Part shown: piece by piece, positions 43,290 to 52,230 of the stretch | Layout: every line of letters begins with the position of its first letter | How positions within the stretch are numbered: position 1 is the stretch's first letter | NCBI GenBank assembly: GCA_002381125.1 | Contig: DFUT01000024.1 | Location: 62,001-126,000, forward strand | Reading direction: 5' to 3' | DNA from: Bacteroidales bacterium UBA4179 | GTDB taxonomy: Bacteria; Bacteroidota; Bacteroidia; Bacteroidales; Dysgonomonadaceae | Length of the DNA stretch: 64,000 bases | The notes under the pieces: model-generated | What the model saw: only the letters and a program-made list of their open reading frames with translations | The model's database searches: none | What the model was told of the DNA's origin: nothing | Made by a program: the position numbers and the translations under genes

Positions 43290-46286
43290 TTAGAAATTAA
43301 GAGTCAGTCCTATTACTGTCATAACCGGTTTAGGATAAATATTTCCATCGATCCCACTGAAAATTTCCGGATCTAATCCTTTATAATCTGTGATTACGAG
43401 AGGATTTTGGACTGTTGCCGAGAGACGACCTCCGGATATAAATCCGAGTTTGTCGAACGAATATCCTATCGTAATATTATCGATACGAAGGAAAGAGGCT
43501 TTCTGTACATAATAATCGGACATGAACGTAATGCCGCTGATGCCGGTAAAGTTGGTTTCAAAGGCAGAAAGGACTTTGTTTTCGAAAAAGCCAAGTGGTG
43601 ACCAAACACCATTGGGTCCAACATTCATTCTTTCTGCTGCTACTGAATTATACACATAATTGCCAATATTGGCGCGTGCAGAAATACCGAAATCAAATTG
43701 TTTATAAATTACTTTGGTTGACAGCCCCATTGTATAGTCGGGCGCTGCCTTATGGTAGAAGTACCGATCATTTTCGTTGATGATATGATCCCCGTTTCGG
43801 TCTACATATAATCCTTCAATCGGTTTGCCGTTGTTGGCATATACTTGTTGATAAACATAGAATGAGTTTGCAGGGAATCCTACGGCATGTGCTTGTATAG
43901 ATCCTTGGAAAATTCCGCCGGTAGGGACATAATAACCTTCTTGACTACCACTGGTTAGCTTCGAAATATGGTTTCGATTGTAAGTAAGATTATAATTTAG
44001 ATCCCAAGTTAAATCACGGTTGGAAATTATTGTTCCGTTAAACATGAGTTCCAGCCCTTGATTTTTTAGCGAACCTATATTCTGAAGGACTTTGTTTCTG
44101 AAATTGGTCCCTGCAGGAATAGAAGTTACGTTGATCAGATCTTTTGTGATGCGATAATAATAGTCCAGAGAAGCAGAGAATCTGTTATTCAGAAGGCTGA
44201 TATCATATCCAATATTATAGGTAGTTGTTTGTTCCCATTTCAGATCCGGATTATAAGCATCGGGGCGAGCTGTTGGGTAATATTCGTCTCCAAAGGGATA
44301 ATAAGCCCCGTCCTTGCTAAGAGTGTAAACCGGCAGATACGGAAAATCGGAACCAATGTCTTGTTGTCCGGTAATGCCGTAGCCTAGTCGCAATTTCATA
44401 TCGGAGATGGTAGCATTATGAATTAGAAAATCTTCATTGATCATTCGCCATGCAAAGGCAAAAGAAGGAAAAACACCCCATTTATTTCCTGATGCAAATC
44501 GAGAAGACCCATCAGCACGAAGTGTTCCTGTAAATAGATATCGGTCAAGTAACGAATAATTAACGCGTCCAAAGAATGAAACCAGTTGATTATGTGTTGC
44601 CCATTCTATTACATCAGTTTGATAAATATAATCGGGCTTGGTGATCGATTCTCCGTAGTAACTTCCTTCTCGATGGTAGCGTTGCCATTCGTAACCGGCC
44701 ATTGCATCGAAGTTTTGATTGTTTAATCCTTTTGTATATTGCAAATAAGCACTTAACTGTCTGTTCCATTTGTCTTGAACATCATATCCGTCGTATCCTC
44801 CGCCAACATGATTGGTTGAAGATTTTGGCGATATCCATGTATTTTGACGTCCATGAGAAATATTGGTTGCTAATGTCAAATGTGCTCGAAGATCTGGGAA
44901 AAAATGCATTTTGTAATCGATATCGATATTCCCCATCAGATCCCATGCTTTGGAGCGATCGTCTTTTAGTTTCAGCAGGGCAACCGGATTGTGTGGGGCA
45001 TCTTTATTTATCGATTTGAAGGAACCATCGTCGTTATAGGTAACCCATTGCCAATAACCGTCGGTTTGTGAAATATAGGGTTCTTTATTAGAAGTTACAG
45101 GATGGGTCGGGTCAAAACGTACCGCATTTCCCACTGCTCCTGTGTCTGCAAAACGGTTTTTTGTGTACATTCCTTTTGCACTGAAATTGACTTTTAAATA
45201 ATCGTCTAAAAAGGATGGATTTAAATTAACGGAACCGGTAACACGATCAAAAGATGAAGTTTTTAAGATACCATCTTGTCCGGTATATCCTAGAGAGGCA
45301 CGGTATGGAAGATTTTCTAAACCTCCGGTTACACTAATGTTATGATCTTGTCCGAACCCGGTTCTGTAAATTTCTTTTTGCCAGTCGGTATTCTCTTCGC
45401 CGAGTTTACTTAAAATATCCATATCCCCAGCGTAAAGTAAATTGGCGTATTCTCTATATTGGTCACCGTCCATAACTTCAATGTAATCGCGAATCGTACT
45501 TATATTGAAATTTCCGTTATAAGATATTCGCGGTTTCATGCCTGCTACTCCTTTTTTGGTTTGAATGAGGATCACGCCGTTTGATGCACGAGAACCATAA
45601 ATTGCGGTCGCCGAAGCATCTTTTAAAACCGTAAAACTTTCGATATCATTGGGATTAATAGTGCTCAGAAAGTTTGCAACACCTTTTATGCCATTATTGT
45701 CCAATGCCAGTCCATCAATAATAATTAAGGGGTCATTGCTTGCATTTAACGATGATCCTCCGCGGATACGAATCGTGGCGCCTCCGCCGGGTGTGCCGTC
45801 ATTAGGGGTTACTACCACACCCGCTATTTTCCCTGTAATCATGTCTTGGGCGTTTACCGTAAGGCCTTTATTTAATTCCTCGGGCTTTATGGCAGTGACA
45901 GAACCTGTAGCGTCGTTTTTTCTTACTGTTCCGTACCCAATAACAACCACTTCTTCCAACAATTCCACATCTTCTTCAAGAATTACCTGAATATGGGTTC
46001 TGTTGTTAATGGGAACGATCTGTGTTTTATAACCAACGTACCTGATTTCCAATACTCCATTGGGAGGGGCTACCAGCGAAAAGTTCCCATCGAAATCGGT
46101 TATCGTACCTATAGAAGTTCCCTGCAAAAGAATGTTGGCGCCAATAATGGCTTCTCCGTTGATGTCTTTTACGGTTCCTCTCACATGAATTGTCTGATCT
46201 GTTTGGGCAATAGCCGAAACAATCATCAGCAATCCCATCAATGTGATGAGTATTGCTTTCATTCCTTTTTTTAATTTCTGACTCAT
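43290..46286 (-). CDS. susC: SusC-family TonB-linked outer-membrane transporter
   Basis: A 998-residue TonB-dependent transporter. A signal peptide (about 1-28) precedes a carboxypeptidase-regulatory-like domain (about 32-112; VRGTVKDINGEAIIGANI). Next come a TonB box/plug region starting LEEVVVIGYGTVRK (about 115-128) with TIRIRGGSSLNASNDPLIIIDG, and then the barrel. The ending TVIGLTLNF with a terminal Phe is the standard barrel C-terminus. It imports starch oligosaccharides with SusD. As first gene of the operon it has a good promoter candidate upstream. Confidence 0.97.
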   Translation of the reverse strand: MSQKLKKGMKAILITLMGLLMIVSAIAQTDQTIHVRGTVKDINGEAIIGANILLQGTSIGTITDFDGNFSLVAPPNGVLEIRYVGYKTQIVPINNRTHIQVILEEDVELLEEVVVIGYGTVRKNDATGSVTAIKPEELNKGLTVNAQDMITGKIAGVVVTPNDGTPGGGATIRIRGGSSLNASNDPLIIIDGLALDNNGIKGVANFLSTINPNDIESFTVLKDASATAIYGSRASNGVILIQTKKGVAGMKPRISYNGNFNISTIRDYIEVMDGDQYREYANLLYAGDMDILSKLGEENTDWQKEIYRTGFGQDHNISVTGGLENLPYRASLGYTGQDGILKTSSFDRVTGSVNLNPSFLDDYLKVNFSAKGMYTKNRFADTGAVGNAVRFDPTHPVTSNKEPYISQTDGYWQWVTYNDDGSFKSINKDAPHNPVALLKLKDDRSKAWDLMGNIDIDYKMHFFPDLRAHLTLATNISHGRQNTWISPKSSTNHVGGGYDGYDVQDKWNRQLSAYLQYTKGLNNQNFDAMAGYEWQRYHREGSYYGESITKPDYIYQTDVIEWATHNQLVSFFGRVNYSLLDRYLFTGTLRADGSSRFASGNKWGVFPSFAFAWRMINEDFLIHNATISDMKLRLGYGITGQQDIGSDFPYLPVYTLSKDGAYYPFGDEYYPTARPDAYNPDLKWEQTTTYNIGYDISLLNNRFSASLDYYYRITKDLINVTSIPAGTNFRNKVLQNIGSLKNQGLELMFNGTIISNRDLTWDLNYNLTYNRNHISKLTSGSQEGYYVPTGGIFQGSIQAHAVGFPANSFYVYQQVYANNGKPIEGLYVDRNGDHIINENDRYFYHKAAPDYTMGLSTKVIYKQFDFGISARANIGNYVYNSVAAERMNVGPNGVWSPLGFFENKVLSAFETNFTGISGITFMSDYYVQKASFLRIDNITIGYSFDKLGFISGGRLSATVQNPLVITDYKGLDPEIFSGIDGNIYPKPVMTVIGLTLNF

Positions 46287-46395
46287 ATTGCTTAAACATT
46301 AATAAGATGAAATGATCGTTTTTTTGGGTTTTAGAATGGGATTGGTAAAATAAACCTTGATTTTTTATGATTTAAAATAATTTTTGTTTTCACGA

Positions 46396-46425
46396 CAAAT
46401 ATAATTATTTAATTGGGAATAACAA
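46396..46425 (-). promoter_or_regulatory. Promoter of the sus operon
   Basis: On the minus strand, TTG (46425-46423) is followed by exactly 19 bases and then TATATTTG (46403-46396), matching the Bacteroidota -33/-7 arrangement. It predicts a 5' leader of about 100 bases before the susC ATG at 46286. This is the best-matching promoter in the window. Confidence 0.6.
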
Positions 46426-46670
46426 TAAAAAAAACATAATTCGAAAAATTTTAACATTCGATCGTTTGTATATTACTGATACTTATGTAAGGGGGAGTAA
46501 AGAAGAAGAGTACGATGGTAGGTTATTATATTTATTGTGGGTAATAGGTATTTCTGATTTATTTACGAATCCTTTTAAAATTGGGCAAGTATAAAAATAT
46601 TTTAAATAACCACAAAAGAATTTGATAATCAAACAATAATAACTGTTGATAACTTTTTCATAATTATTTG

Positions 46671-46695
46671 TGTATAAATGTGGGGAAAAGTGGAT
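46671..46695 (+). promoter_or_regulatory. MraZ-box-like repeats upstream of mraZ
   Basis: TGGGG (46681-46685) and TGGAT (46691-46695) are spaced by exactly five bases, the layout of the TGGGN-N5 boxes bound by E. coli MraZ. A weaker TGTAT (46671-46675) keeps the ten-base phase. The boxes lie 55-80 bases before the mraZ start, consistent with autorepression of the dcw operon. Confidence 0.5.
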
Positions 46696-46750
46696 TATTT
46701 TTATAATTTTACGGTGTCGGAACTTGTGTAATCACAAAACTGAAGAAAGA

Positions 46751-47194
46751 GTGTTGCAATTTCTGGGAAATATGGAAGCCAAAACCGATGCAAAAGGTCG
46801 TGTTTTTGTGCCGGCCAACTTCCGAAAATGTTTGCAGAAGGCAGGGGAAGAATTCCTTGTGCTTCGTAAAGATATTTTCCAGGATTGTTTAGTGCTTTAT
46901 CCGGGATCGGTTTGGGAGAAAGAAGTAGGGGTGTTGCGTAGTAAATTAAATAAATGGAATAAAGATCAGCAACAAATTTTTCGTCAGTTTGTTCTTGATG
47001 CCGAACGTTTGGAAATGGATGCCAACGGTCGGATTCTGATTCCCAAACGATACTTGCAGATGGTTGGCATTGATTCTGATGTCCGATTTTTAGGTGTGGA
47101 TGACACGATTGAAATTTGGGCAAAAGAGAAACTGGAAAAACCATTGATCCCTCCCGAAGAATTTTCTACAAAAATACAAGAAATGATGAACTGA
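46751..47194 (+). CDS. mraZ: Transcriptional regulator MraZ
   Basis: The first gene of the division/cell-wall cluster; a DNA-binding AbrB-like (SpoVT) protein that represses its own operon in E. coli. I start it at GTG 46751 (or TTG 46754), giving about 147 residues beginning LQFLGNMEAKTDAKGRVFVPANFRK. A longer in-frame reading back to 46670 would add residues unlike the family and run through the candidate operator. Two AbrB repeats are visible: AKTDAKGRVFVPA and RLEMDANGRILIPKRY. The next gene, rsmH, begins 36 bases on. Confidence 0.93.
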   Translation: MLQFLGNMEAKTDAKGRVFVPANFRKCLQKAGEEFLVLRKDIFQDCLVLYPGSVWEKEVGVLRSKLNKWNKDQQQIFRQFVLDAERLEMDANGRILIPKRYLQMVGIDSDVRFLGVDDTIEIWAKEKLEKPLIPPEEFSTKIQEMMN

Positions 47195-47230
47195 AATTTT
47201 ATCGGTTTATCATTGTAATTAGTTGAAAAA

Positions 47231-48139
47231 ATGAACGTTTATCATACACCTGCCTTACTTAACGAGAGTATTGATGGATTGAATATCCATCCGGACGGAG
47301 TGTATGTGGATGTGACATTTGGAGGAGGAGGGCATTCGAGAGAAATATTGAAAAGATTGGGGGAAAAAGGTCGTTTGTATGCTTTCGATCAAGATGCCGA
47401 TGTGTGTGGAAACAGGATTGATGATCCGCGTTTTGTATTGATTAGGAGCAATTTCCGTTACTTGAAAAATTTTCTTCGTTACTACAACGAAGAACGTGTT
47501 GATGGCATTATCGCCGATTTGGGAGTATCGTCGCATCATTTTGACGATCCCGAACGAGGATTCTCTTTTCGCTTTCCCGGTCGGCTGGATATGCGGATGA
47601 ATCGTCTGGCAAAGAAGAAAGCATCGGATGTGCTAAATGAATATTCGCAGGAAGAGCTTACCCGTGTTTTTTCTTCGTATGGAGAACTGAAAAATGCAGC
47701 GAAGATAGCAGCGTCTGTGGTGAAATTCCGAGAAAGTGAAAAAATAGAAACGGTGGATGACTTTGTTGGTATTCTTCAGCCTTTTGTTTTTAAAGACAAA
47801 GAAAAGAAGATATTGGCACAAGCTTTTCAGGCATTGCGCATCGAGGTGAACGACGAAATGAATGCACTGTCGGATATGTTGCATCAATCGCTGGAAGTAT
47901 TGAAAAAGGGTGGAAGGATAAGCGTAATATCTTATCATTCTCTTGAAGACCGGATGGTAAAAAACTTTTTTAGATCGGGAAATCCACAAGGCGAGATATC
48001 GAAAGATTTTTTTGGCAATGTTCAAACTCCGTTTAAGATAATCAATCGTAAAGTAATCGTTCCTTCGGAGGAAGAACAGGCCGAAAATCCAAGGTCACGA
48101 AGCGCTAAACTTCGGATAGCGGAAAAAAGAATAGAATAA
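47231..48139 (+). CDS. rsmH: 16S rRNA (cytosine-1402-N4)-methyltransferase
   Basis: A 302-residue methyltransferase (MraW) that methylates N4 of C1402, the same nucleotide RsmI (encoded at 30.2 kb) methylates on the ribose. The SAM loop is DVTFGGGGHSREIL (about 27-40), and ADLGVSSHHFDDPERGFSF and LDMRMN follow. The C-terminus ends RSRSAKLRIAEK as usual. Confidence 0.97.
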   Translation: MNVYHTPALLNESIDGLNIHPDGVYVDVTFGGGGHSREILKRLGEKGRLYAFDQDADVCGNRIDDPRFVLIRSNFRYLKNFLRYYNEERVDGIIADLGVSSHHFDDPERGFSFRFPGRLDMRMNRLAKKKASDVLNEYSQEELTRVFSSYGELKNAAKIAASVVKFRESEKIETVDDFVGILQPFVFKDKEKKILAQAFQALRIEVNDEMNALSDMLHQSLEVLKKGGRISVISYHSLEDRMVKNFFRSGNPQGEISKDFFGNVQTPFKIINRKVIVPSEEEQAENPRSRSAKLRIAEKRIE

Positions 48140-48160
48140 ATAGAATAAACGGTAAAGCGT

Positions 48161-48496
48161 ATGAAAATCAAATTCGGAAAAATACGAAAATCATTCGTTT
48201 ATGTTTTTGGCGGAAGCGTGTTAACGGAGGATTTCCTGTTGAAAAATATGCGCTTCATCGCTATCGTTCTTGTCATTATTTTTGTTTTCATCGGGCACCG
48301 ATATACTGTTCTTCAAAAGATGTCGGAAATAGAAAAACTGCAACGTGAACTAAAAGATGCAAAATATGAGGCGTTGACTATTTCGGCAGATCTAACGAAA
48401 GCAAGTCGTTTGACGGAAATCGAAAGGCTTATTGAAAAGGAAGGGCTGGAACTGAAAATTTCCAATGAACCCGTTTATAGAATCAGGAAAAAATAA
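48161..48496 (+). CDS. ftsL: FtsL-like cell division protein
   Basis: A 111-residue bitopic membrane protein. A basic cytoplasmic N-terminus precedes one hydrophobic helix (about 30-46) and a periplasmic leucine-zipper-like coil (about 50-95). Sequence similarity in FtsL is weak; the call rests on size, topology and position between rsmH and ftsI. It would bridge FtsQ and FtsW-FtsI at the septum. Confidence 0.85.
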   Translation: MKIKFGKIRKSFVYVFGGSVLTEDFLLKNMRFIAIVLVIIFVFIGHRYTVLQKMSEIEKLQRELKDAKYEALTISADLTKASRLTEIERLIEKEGLELKISNEPVYRIRKK

Positions 48497-48520
48497 AAGA
48501 GTAATTTTTCGTATCGAAAA

Positions 48521-50725
48521 ATGGAACAACAGCAACGACATGACAATGAGGAAGGCATTATGGGGCGATATGGGCTCATTGTAGTGATATTGCTTTTATT
48601 TGCCGGAATGATTGTGTTTTCGGCCGGGAAAATAATTTTTAGTGCCGAAGGAAAAAAATGGCGTGAGGTAGGGGAAAAGGAAGCTGTAATAAAGGACCGC
48701 GTGATTCTTCCCAACCGGGGAAATATTTATACGCACGATGGAAAGCTACTTGCGGCAGGCGAACCCCTTTATGGGGTTTATATGGATTTTTGGGCCGACG
48801 GGATGAAGAAGGATACCTTATATAAATATATAGGCGATTTATCGGAGGCATTGGCTAAAAAGTTTCCCTCGCGCGGCGTGAATCAGTATCGCAATGTGAT
48901 CCTGAATGGTTGGAAGATGCGAGAAACGGAAGAGCGAAGAATGAAGGATTATCAAGCACGAGGTGTCAAGAAAAAAGTCCCTTTGCGTTCGCGTTATGTG
49001 CGTATTATTAAAGAAGATATTTCATATGTTGACCTTAAAGAGATACAGACATTTCCATTTTTTAATCAACGTTCGAACAAAAGTGGTTTGGTGGTAGAAG
49101 AGAAAAATGCGCGAAAAAAGCCCTTCGGAAATTTGGCGACTCGCACAATCGGGAGTGTTTATAAGAATCTTGAAAAAGGAGGTGCCAGTGGATTAGAGTT
49201 GAAATACGACTCATTGCTTCGAGGCGTTCCCGGTGTGAAAAATCGACAAAAAATACAGGGGAAATGGATGGACGTTGTAGAAATTCCGGCTCAAGATGGT
49301 TATGACTTGGTAACCACGCTTGATGCCGACATTCAGGAAATTACCGAAAGGGCATTGCGTGAAAAACTGATGGAAACGGAAGCCGAATCGGGGACGGCAA
49401 TTGTGATGGAGGTGAAAACCGGCGAGATAAAAGCGATTTCAAATCTCGATAGGACAAGCAAGGGAACATATTACGAAGGCAATCCCAATGCCTTTTCGTA
49501 TATGAATGAACCCGGCTCGACTTTTAAAACCGTTACGGTGATGGCCGCTCTGGATGATGGCGTGGTTACACCTGCCGACTCTTTTTATGTGGGCAACGGT
49601 CTATTTCAATATAAAGGGAAATGGGTAAGGGATCATTATTGGAGGCAAGGGCGCGATCGAGGTTATTTGACGGTTGTCGAAGGCATAGAGATATCGTCAA
49701 ATATAGTGATTAGCAAGATAGCTCTCAAAGGATACGAAAATAATCCGAAAAAATATGTGGATGCTATCGATAGAATCGGACTTCGTAAATCGTTGACATG
49801 GGATGTTCCATTAAGCGGGATCGAAGGAACATCGGTTATTCGTTATCCCGATGACAAAAACAACTATTGGTCAAAGACAACTTTGCCTTGGATGTCTTTT
49901 GGCTACGAAACGCAGATTCCGCCTATTTACATGCTTATGTTTTACAACGGCATTGCAAATGGAGGGAAAATGATTAAGCCTTTTATTGCTAAAAGTGTCG
50001 TAAAGAACGGAAAAACAATCGAAAAATTCGAAGCTGAAGTAGTGAATCCCAAGATGTGCAAAGATAGTACTTTGGTACAGATCAGAGAAATGTTGCGAGG
50101 TGTGATCGAAAATGGTACGGCAAAAGTGGTGAGATCCGACTATTTCCCTATGGCAGGGAAGACAGGCACTGCCCAGATTGCTACGGGAGGAACTTACAGG
50201 GGATATTTTGTTTCTTTTTGTGGGTATTTTCCTGCCGATGATCCGCAATATACTTGTTTTGTAGGGATCAGAAGGCCAAAAGGAGTCCCTTCAGGGGGAG
50301 GACAGGCAGGGATGGTTTTCAAAAACATTGCGGAACAAATATACACCCGCAATGCCCGACTTTTTCCGGAAAATTGCAAGGTGGATTCTACAATAAGCAA
50401 ATTACCTTCAATTAAAAATGGCAACAGGAAAAAAAGTGAAACGGCAATGGCAGCCATAGGATTGAAGATATCCGAAAATTCGGATGTGTCGTCAAATTGG
50501 GTGCAAATCGTTAACGATAGTTCGGTTTATCGAATGCGGGAATTGCCCATTGGTGAAAAAATAGTTCCCAATGTGTGGGGTATGGGAGCACGAGATGCCG
50601 TATATTTGCTTGAAAAAGCGGGGATGCGGGTAAATCTGACAGGGGCAGGTAAAGTGGTTTCGCAGTCTCTCCGCCCGGGATCGAAGGTGACAAACGGAGC
50701 GACTATCCGTATAGTTTTGCAATGA
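48521..50725 (+). CDS. ftsI: Septal penicillin-binding transpeptidase with C-terminal PASTA domain
   Basis: The class B PBP that cross-links septal peptidoglycan with FtsW. It is 734 residues long. One membrane anchor (about 18-38) is followed by the pedestal domain and the transpeptidase. The active-site motifs are complete: SxxK at Ser333-Lys336 (PGSTFK), SxN at 392-394 (SSN) and KTG at 547-549. Residues about 676-734 form one PASTA domain beginning VPNVWGM. A PASTA tail on FtsI is normal in Bacteroidota. It lies 13 bases before murE. Confidence 0.96.
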   Translation: MEQQQRHDNEEGIMGRYGLIVVILLLFAGMIVFSAGKIIFSAEGKKWREVGEKEAVIKDRVILPNRGNIYTHDGKLLAAGEPLYGVYMDFWADGMKKDTLYKYIGDLSEALAKKFPSRGVNQYRNVILNGWKMRETEERRMKDYQARGVKKKVPLRSRYVRIIKEDISYVDLKEIQTFPFFNQRSNKSGLVVEEKNARKKPFGNLATRTIGSVYKNLEKGGASGLELKYDSLLRGVPGVKNRQKIQGKWMDVVEIPAQDGYDLVTTLDADIQEITERALREKLMETEAESGTAIVMEVKTGEIKAISNLDRTSKGTYYEGNPNAFSYMNEPGSTFKTVTVMAALDDGVVTPADSFYVGNGLFQYKGKWVRDHYWRQGRDRGYLTVVEGIEISSNIVISKIALKGYENNPKKYVDAIDRIGLRKSLTWDVPLSGIEGTSVIRYPDDKNNYWSKTTLPWMSFGYETQIPPIYMLMFYNGIANGGKMIKPFIAKSVVKNGKTIEKFEAEVVNPKMCKDSTLVQIREMLRGVIENGTAKVVRSDYFPMAGKTGTAQIATGGTYRGYFVSFCGYFPADDPQYTCFVGIRRPKGVPSGGGQAGMVFKNIAEQIYTRNARLFPENCKVDSTISKLPSIKNGNRKKSETAMAAIGLKISENSDVSSNWVQIVNDSSVYRMRELPIGEKIVPNVWGMGARDAVYLLEKAGMRVNLTGAGKVVSQSLRPGSKVTNGATIRIVLQ

Positions 50726-50738
50726 AAAGGATAAAAAT

Positions 50739-52214
50739 ATGGAATTAAGTAAACTTATTGCGAATTGCAATGTGATTTCGATAAAAGGGGACGAAAAAAC
50801 GGAAGTGTCGGCTATCGTTTCCGATTCTCGTCAAGTACAGCGTGGTTCACTTTTTGTGGCTGTTGAAGGTGTTTGCGCCGACGGTCATTCCTATATAGGG
50901 AAAGCCATTGAAGAAGGTGCAAGTGTGATTGTTTACGACAAACCTTTTATCGGGGAATTTCTTTCGCAGGTTACTTATGTACAAGTGGAAAACAGTGCCG
51001 TCGCTTTGGCTCTGATTGCTTCGCAATGGTATGGCAATCCTTCCCGCCATCTTAAACTTATTGGGGTTACCGGCACGAATGGGAAAACCACGGTAGCAAC
51101 CTTACTTTATGAAATGTTTCGTAGACAGGGTTATGCCGTAGGATTGTTGTCGACGGTATGTAATTATGTCAACGAAAAAAAATATCCCACTACCCACACT
51201 ACGCTCGACCCCATTGCGTTGAATCAATTCCTCAGGATGATGGTCGATGCCGGTTGCGAATTTGCATTTATGGAAGTCAGTTCGCATGCCATTCATCAAA
51301 AGCGGGTATACGGTTTGGAATTTGCCGGCGGCATTTTTACCAACCTTACCCAAGATCATTTGGATTATCACAAAAATATGTTGGAGTACCGTGACGTGAA
51401 AAAATCGTTTTTTGACGATTTGCCCGCCGATGCGTTTGCTCTTACCAATATCGATGATAAGAACGGTTTATTCATGCTTCAAAACACCAAGGCAAAGAAA
51501 TATACGTATTCGTTGAAAAATATGGCCGATTTCAAGGCACGGATTTTTGAAAAACATTTTAATGGTACCGATATCGAAATTAATCGTCGACAACTTACGG
51601 TTCAATTTGTTGGGATGTTTAATGTGTATAATTTACTGGCTGTTTATGGGGCGAGCATATTGCTGGGATTGAATGAAGATGATGTTTTGAGGACGCTTAC
51701 CGTTCTTAAACCGGTGGCCGGACGTTTTCAGACTATTCATTCATCAAAGGGTTTTACCGCAATTGTCGATTATGCTCATACTCCGGATGCCTTGACCAAT
51801 GTGCTCAATGCCATTCATGATGTTCTGGAGAAAAAGGGGAGCATCATTACGGTGGTTGGCTGTGGAGGAAATCGCGACAAAACCAAACGTCCGATTATGG
51901 CTCGTGAGGCGTATCGGTTGAGCGATAAAGTTATTTTTACTTCCGATAATCCGCGTTTTGAAGATCCTCAAGATATATTGAACGATATGCTTGCAGGGTT
52001 GTCGGAAGAGGAACAGCAAAATGTACTTACCATTGCCGATCGTCGTGAAGCAATAAAAACAGCTTGTGCTTTGGCGAAACCCGGTGATGTGGTTCTTATT
52101 GCAGGAAAAGGACACGAAGATTATCAAGAAATAAGAGGTGTGAAGCATCATTTTGACGATAAAGAGGAGGTGGAGAAAATATTTTTCGGCAGGTACGATT
52201 TTAAATTAAAATAA
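50739..52214 (+). CDS. murE: UDP-MurNAc-L-Ala-D-Glu--meso-diaminopimelate ligase
   Basis: The Mur ligase that adds the third residue of the stem peptide. It is 491 residues long. The ATP loop is GTNGKTT (112-118). The carbamylated-lysine region is THTTLDP. The DNPR motif at about 403-406 indicates meso-diaminopimelate rather than lysine, predicting a DAP-type peptidoglycan. The C-terminal GKGHEDYQ block is intact. Confidence 0.97.
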   Translation: MELSKLIANCNVISIKGDEKTEVSAIVSDSRQVQRGSLFVAVEGVCADGHSYIGKAIEEGASVIVYDKPFIGEFLSQVTYVQVENSAVALALIASQWYGNPSRHLKLIGVTGTNGKTTVATLLYEMFRRQGYAVGLLSTVCNYVNEKKYPTTHTTLDPIALNQFLRMMVDAGCEFAFMEVSSHAIHQKRVYGLEFAGGIFTNLTQDHLDYHKNMLEYRDVKKSFFDDLPADAFALTNIDDKNGLFMLQNTKAKKYTYSLKNMADFKARIFEKHFNGTDIEINRRQLTVQFVGMFNVYNLLAVYGASILLGLNEDDVLRTLTVLKPVAGRFQTIHSSKGFTAIVDYAHTPDALTNVLNAIHDVLEKKGSIITVVGCGGNRDKTKRPIMAREAYRLSDKVIFTSDNPRFEDPQDILNDMLAGLSEEEQQNVLTIADRREAIKTACALAKPGDVVLIAGKGHEDYQEIRGVKHHFDDKEEVEKIFFGRYDFKLK

Positions 52215-52230
52215 GTAAATAGATAGATGG

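Larger units (their letters stand above)
46287..46750. promoter_or_regulatory. Divergent control region between susC and mraZ
   Basis: 464 A-T-rich bases without a gene. The susC side holds the promoter listed next. The centre has a 13-base palindrome TTTGATAATCAAA at 46621-46633 and TGTTGATAA at 46644-46652, one mismatch from a DnaA box in reverse. The mraZ side holds repeats resembling MraZ boxes. No regulator-binding site for a SusR-type protein could be recognised. Confidence 0.5.

Noticed and set aside
32580..46286. Starch locus as a recently acquired mobile island
   Set aside because: No integrase, transposase, tRNA or flanking direct repeats were seen, and base composition looks like the neighbours.
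46621..46700. A chromosomal replication origin, given DnaA-box-like TGTTGATAA and A-T richness before mraZ
   Set aside because: Only one near-match box, no dnaA, dnaN, gidA or parAB nearby, and the TGGGG repeats fit MraZ boxes better. GC-skew of the full genome would be decisive.
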